Assembly: GCA_005110385.1 (NCBI GenBank) | Contig: DUDT01000012.1 | Span: 178,793-242,792, forward strand | From: Candidatus Melainabacteria bacterium | Lineage (GTDB): Bacteria; Cyanobacteriota; Vampirovibrionia; LMEP-6097 | Direction of reading: 5' to 3' | DNA length: 64,000 nucleotides | Program-made: the position numbers and the translations under genes | In this document: positions 61,774-64,000 of the stretch, piece after piece | How the letters are laid out: every line of letters begins with the position of its first letter | Numbering within the stretch: position 1 is the stretch's first letter | The notes under the pieces: generated by a model | What the model was told of the DNA's origin: nothing | The model's database searches: none | The model's input: the letters and a program-made list of their open reading frames with translations, nothing else

Positions 61774-62850
61774 TTATTTAACCTTTAATTCTGCTAGTTT
61801 ACTAGTATTTTTTTCTTGAAGCTGCTTAATCATCTCTGGGATTACATGATAGACATCACCGACTATACCTTGATCTGCAAAAGAGAATATAGGTGCATCA
61901 GGGTCTCTGTTAATTGCGATAATTAATTCTGATTTTTGCATGCCAACACGGTGCTGGAGCGCTCCTGAGATACCACAGGCTATATAGATTTTTGGTCTAA
62001 CGGTTTTACCAGTCTGTCCTACTTGATACGGATATGTCATCCAGCCTAGATCTACTATTTTACGAGAAGCTCCCACTACTGAATTTTCGAAACAAGCAGC
62101 GAGATCTTTAAGAAGATTCACTCCATCAGCAGATCCTAGGCCATATCCACCTGCGACTATAACATCAGCAGCGGTAATATCGATCTTCCCTTCTAGCTCT
62201 CTAAGAGTTTCTTTAATCGTAATTCGATAATCGCTTGGCTGAAAATTAATCGCCACTTTTTTAATTTCAACGCCTTCTGGCTTCTCTGTTAGCATCTCTG
62301 GTTTAGCAAATACACCAGGTCTAATAGTCGCCATCTGCGGGTCTTTCCATGGTCCTAAAATTCTAGCTTTTAAAGATTCACCGAAACTCGGTCTAGAAGC
62401 ATAAAGACACTCAGGGAAATAACCAATTTTCGTCTGATCTATACCAGATGTGTGTTCGTAAGGGCCAATGTCTAATTCTATGGTATCTGCCGTTAATCCA
62501 GTCTCGAAAAAAGCTGCAACACGCGGTGCTAAGTCTCTTCCGGTCGTAGTCGATCCCATCAGTAAAGTGTGTGGTGGAGTCGCCCATGAGCTAAGTTCAT
62601 CTAATATAACCCTTCTATAATGTAAGGTCTTATATTCAGCAAGCTCTGGATGATCTGCTAGATAGACTTTCTCTGCTCCAGCTCTGATGACTGCATCTAC
62701 AGCCGCCTCCATATTATGACCGATAACGAAACAAGATAAGGGTGAGCCTAATTTTCTTGCTAATTTTTTACCTTCTCCGAGTAGTTCTAGGGTAACATTT
62801 GCTACCTGAGAATTAACCTGCTCTGCTACGACTAAAACTTCTCCAGCCAT
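61774..62850 (-). CDS. etfA: Electron transfer flavoprotein alpha subunit
   Basis: The 358-residue protein has the N-terminal VLVVAEQVNSQVANVTLELL and the C-terminal FAD-binding block GASRKIVDLGWMTYPYQVGQ, followed by VRPKIYIACGISGALQHRVG and IAINRDPDAPIF. It binds FAD with EtfB and shuttles electrons from dehydrogenases. It starts on the base where etfB ends and stops 1 bp before the oxidoreductase start, so all three are tightly coupled. Confidence 0.95.
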   Translation of the reverse strand: MAGEVLVVAEQVNSQVANVTLELLGEGKKLARKLGSPLSCFVIGHNMEAAVDAVIRAGAEKVYLADHPELAEYKTLHYRRVILDELSSWATPPHTLLMGSTTTGRDLAPRVAAFFETGLTADTIELDIGPYEHTSGIDQTKIGYFPECLYASRPSFGESLKARILGPWKDPQMATIRPGVFAKPEMLTEKPEGVEIKKVAINFQPSDYRITIKETLRELEGKIDITAADVIVAGGYGLGSADGVNLLKDLAACFENSVVGASRKIVDLGWMTYPYQVGQTGKTVRPKIYIACGISGALQHRVGMQKSELIIAINRDPDAPIFSFADQGIVGDVYHVIPEMIKQLQEKNTSKLAELKVK

Positions 62851-63710
62851 TATATTTTCACAAACTCCTTAAGCATAACTGCATCTTTAAATACTTCACT
62901 TACTAATTCGGAAGCAGCTTTTCCTTGATGCATTTTACAGTTACCACCAACTACACCGATCTTCCATGTTTTAGAAACTATAGTCGGGGAACCGTTTAGC
63001 CCACATCTCATTTCATCAGCTTCACATTTATCTAAATCTATAATCTCCACATATTTAGCCTGCTCTTCTTTACTAGCTCTTTTAACATCTTGGACGAACT
63101 GAGCACCTCTTAGAGATTTAAATTTAAGCTTAGTATAGCTATTAGCGATAGTTACTAAAGCTGGCAATTCAGCTGAAACTAGCTGTGTACCACCTTCTAT
63201 AATTTTTTTAGCATGAAGAAGATTGTCAGATATAGAGAAATCCTCACAGTAAGTGACCTGTGTAAAATCTAGTCTTTCAGATATTTCTGGACCGACTTGA
63301 GCTGTGTCACCATCAGTCGTCTGTAAACCACAGAATATTAAATCTGCTTTTCTGCCGTTCTTTTTAAATAAATACTCTAAAGTTCTGCATAAAGCATAAG
63401 CTGTTGCTAAAGTATCGGAGGCAGCTAATCTTCTATCTGACAAAATACAAGTCGCATCAGCACCGTGTTCCAGGGTTTGGTAAAGTATGTCTATCGCTGG
63501 TGGTGGACCCATGGTCACGGCGAATAATCTAGAATTAGGTCCGCCCATTTTTTTAGCATTAAGACCAGCTTGCAAAGCGAAAGCATCAAAGGGATTTAGC
63601 ATTTTACCAGCTTTAGCCCTATCTATAGTTCCGTCGGGATTAACACCAGCTTTCGATCTGGTATCTGGAACTTGCTTGATTAATACGTATATATCTAAAT
63701 CTTTATTCAT
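62850..63710 (-). CDS. etfB: Electron transfer flavoprotein beta subunit
   Basis: The 286-residue protein has YVLIKQVPDTRSKAGVNPDG, MLNPFDAFALQAGLNAKK, LIFCGLQTTDGDTAQVGPEI and the C-terminal KFKSLRGAQFVQD. The DGDTAQVGPEISE nucleotide loop is conserved. It is the first gene of the etf operon. Whether the ETF bifurcates electrons, as FixAB types do, cannot be decided from motifs alone. Confidence 0.95.
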   Translation of the reverse strand: MNKDLDIYVLIKQVPDTRSKAGVNPDGTIDRAKAGKMLNPFDAFALQAGLNAKKMGGPNSRLFAVTMGPPPAIDILYQTLEHGADATCILSDRRLAASDTLATAYALCRTLEYLFKKNGRKADLIFCGLQTTDGDTAQVGPEISERLDFTQVTYCEDFSISDNLLHAKKIIEGGTQLVSAELPALVTIANSYTKLKFKSLRGAQFVQDVKRASKEEQAKYVEIIDLDKCEADEMRCGLNGSPTIVSKTWKIGVVGGNCKMHQGKAASELVSEVFKDAVMLKEFVKI

Positions 63711-63775
63711 TATGGTAAAACCTAATTCTACTTTAACCCTAAAATCTCCCTTAAAAGGGCTAAATTTCTAATTAT

Positions 63776-64000
63776 TTAAATCGTGAGCAGTTCCTTTTCT
63801 TTACTTGTAGCTAGTGCATCAACTTTCTCGATGTACTTATCAGTACTCTTCTGCACATCATTAGTAAAGTTTCTAAGAAGATCTTCTGTCATATCCTTAT
63901 CCTTTTTAGCGTCATTTAGAACATCTCTTCTGACATTACGTATCGCTACTTTACCCTCTTCTATTATTTTCTTAGTCTGTTTAACTAATTCTTCTCTTCT
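63776..64000 (-). CDS. frr: Ribosome recycling factor, C-terminal part
   Basis: The reverse strand, cut by the window edge, encodes RREELVKQTKKIIEEGKVAI, RNVRRDVLNDAKKDKDMTED and TDKYIEKVDALATSKEKELL, ending at a TAA at 63778-63776. This is the C-terminal helix of Frr, which with EF-G splits ribosomes after termination. It lies 66 bp upstream of etfB on the same strand. A small CCCTTTTAAGGG palindrome in the gap lacks a T-tract. Confidence 0.93.
   Translation of the reverse strand, partial: RREELVKQTKKIIEEGKVAIRNVRRDVLNDAKKDKDMTEDLLRNFTNDVQKSTDKYIEKVDALATSKEKELLTI

Overview
The window looks like chromosomal DNA of a low-GC, flagellated, non-photosynthetic relative of the Cyanobacteria (Melainabacteria/Vampirovibrionia or Caenarcaniphilales type). 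This is an inference. It rests on two cyanobacterial marker families next to each other, a Ycf45-like ATPase (16441-17796) and an LdpA-like iron-sulfur protein (17842-18894). A flagellin gene and many ordinary bacterial housekeeping genes are present, and no photosynthesis gene is seen. Genes are dense, on both strands, in short operons.

Layout. 1-6300: 5' end of a UvrD/PcrA helicase, a DprA-like Rossmann protein, a DUF4214 protein, then a surface-glycan group (sulfotransferase, galE, family 2 glycosyltransferase, exported metallophosphatase). 6400-18900: an orphan protein, holB, gatA, an exported orphan, murB, groESL, a protoporphyrinogen oxidase-like gene, the Ycf45-like ATPase and ldpA. 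19000-30000: ROK kinase, HIT protein, asparaginase, tilS and hpt, mixed with large orphan genes; two of these are neighbouring paralogues (27524-30020) and one ends in a nuclease-like segment (25348-27486). 30250-52970: carB, aroE, fthC, two more large orphans, topA, mutS, a transporter-hotdog fusion, comM, argH, tRNA-Leu(TAG), flagellin and dxr. 53000-59900: a more accessory stretch with a SulP transporter, an AAA/DUF4143 ATPase, MNT and MNT/HEPN-type genes, and a persulfide dioxygenase-rhodanese-sulfite exporter operon facing a TetR regulator. 60000-64000: an etfB-etfA-ETF:quinone oxidoreductase operon and the 3' end of frr.

The least explained signals are these. (1) A dispersed intergenic repeat family of about 120 bp when complete, with a central hairpin and outer arms that co-vary between copies; it touches or overlaps several gene ends and is tandemly duplicated at 34352-34632. 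(2) An ldpA gene whose conserved N-terminus can only be read if translation starts at a non-canonical codon, probably ATT at 18894. (3) A transporter-like membrane protein fused to a thioesterase-type hotdog domain. (4) A terminator-like hairpin in the short leader of mutS. (5) A perfect palindromic operator shared by an ATPase gene and an MNT gene. No CRISPR array, insertion sequence, rRNA gene or prophage was seen.
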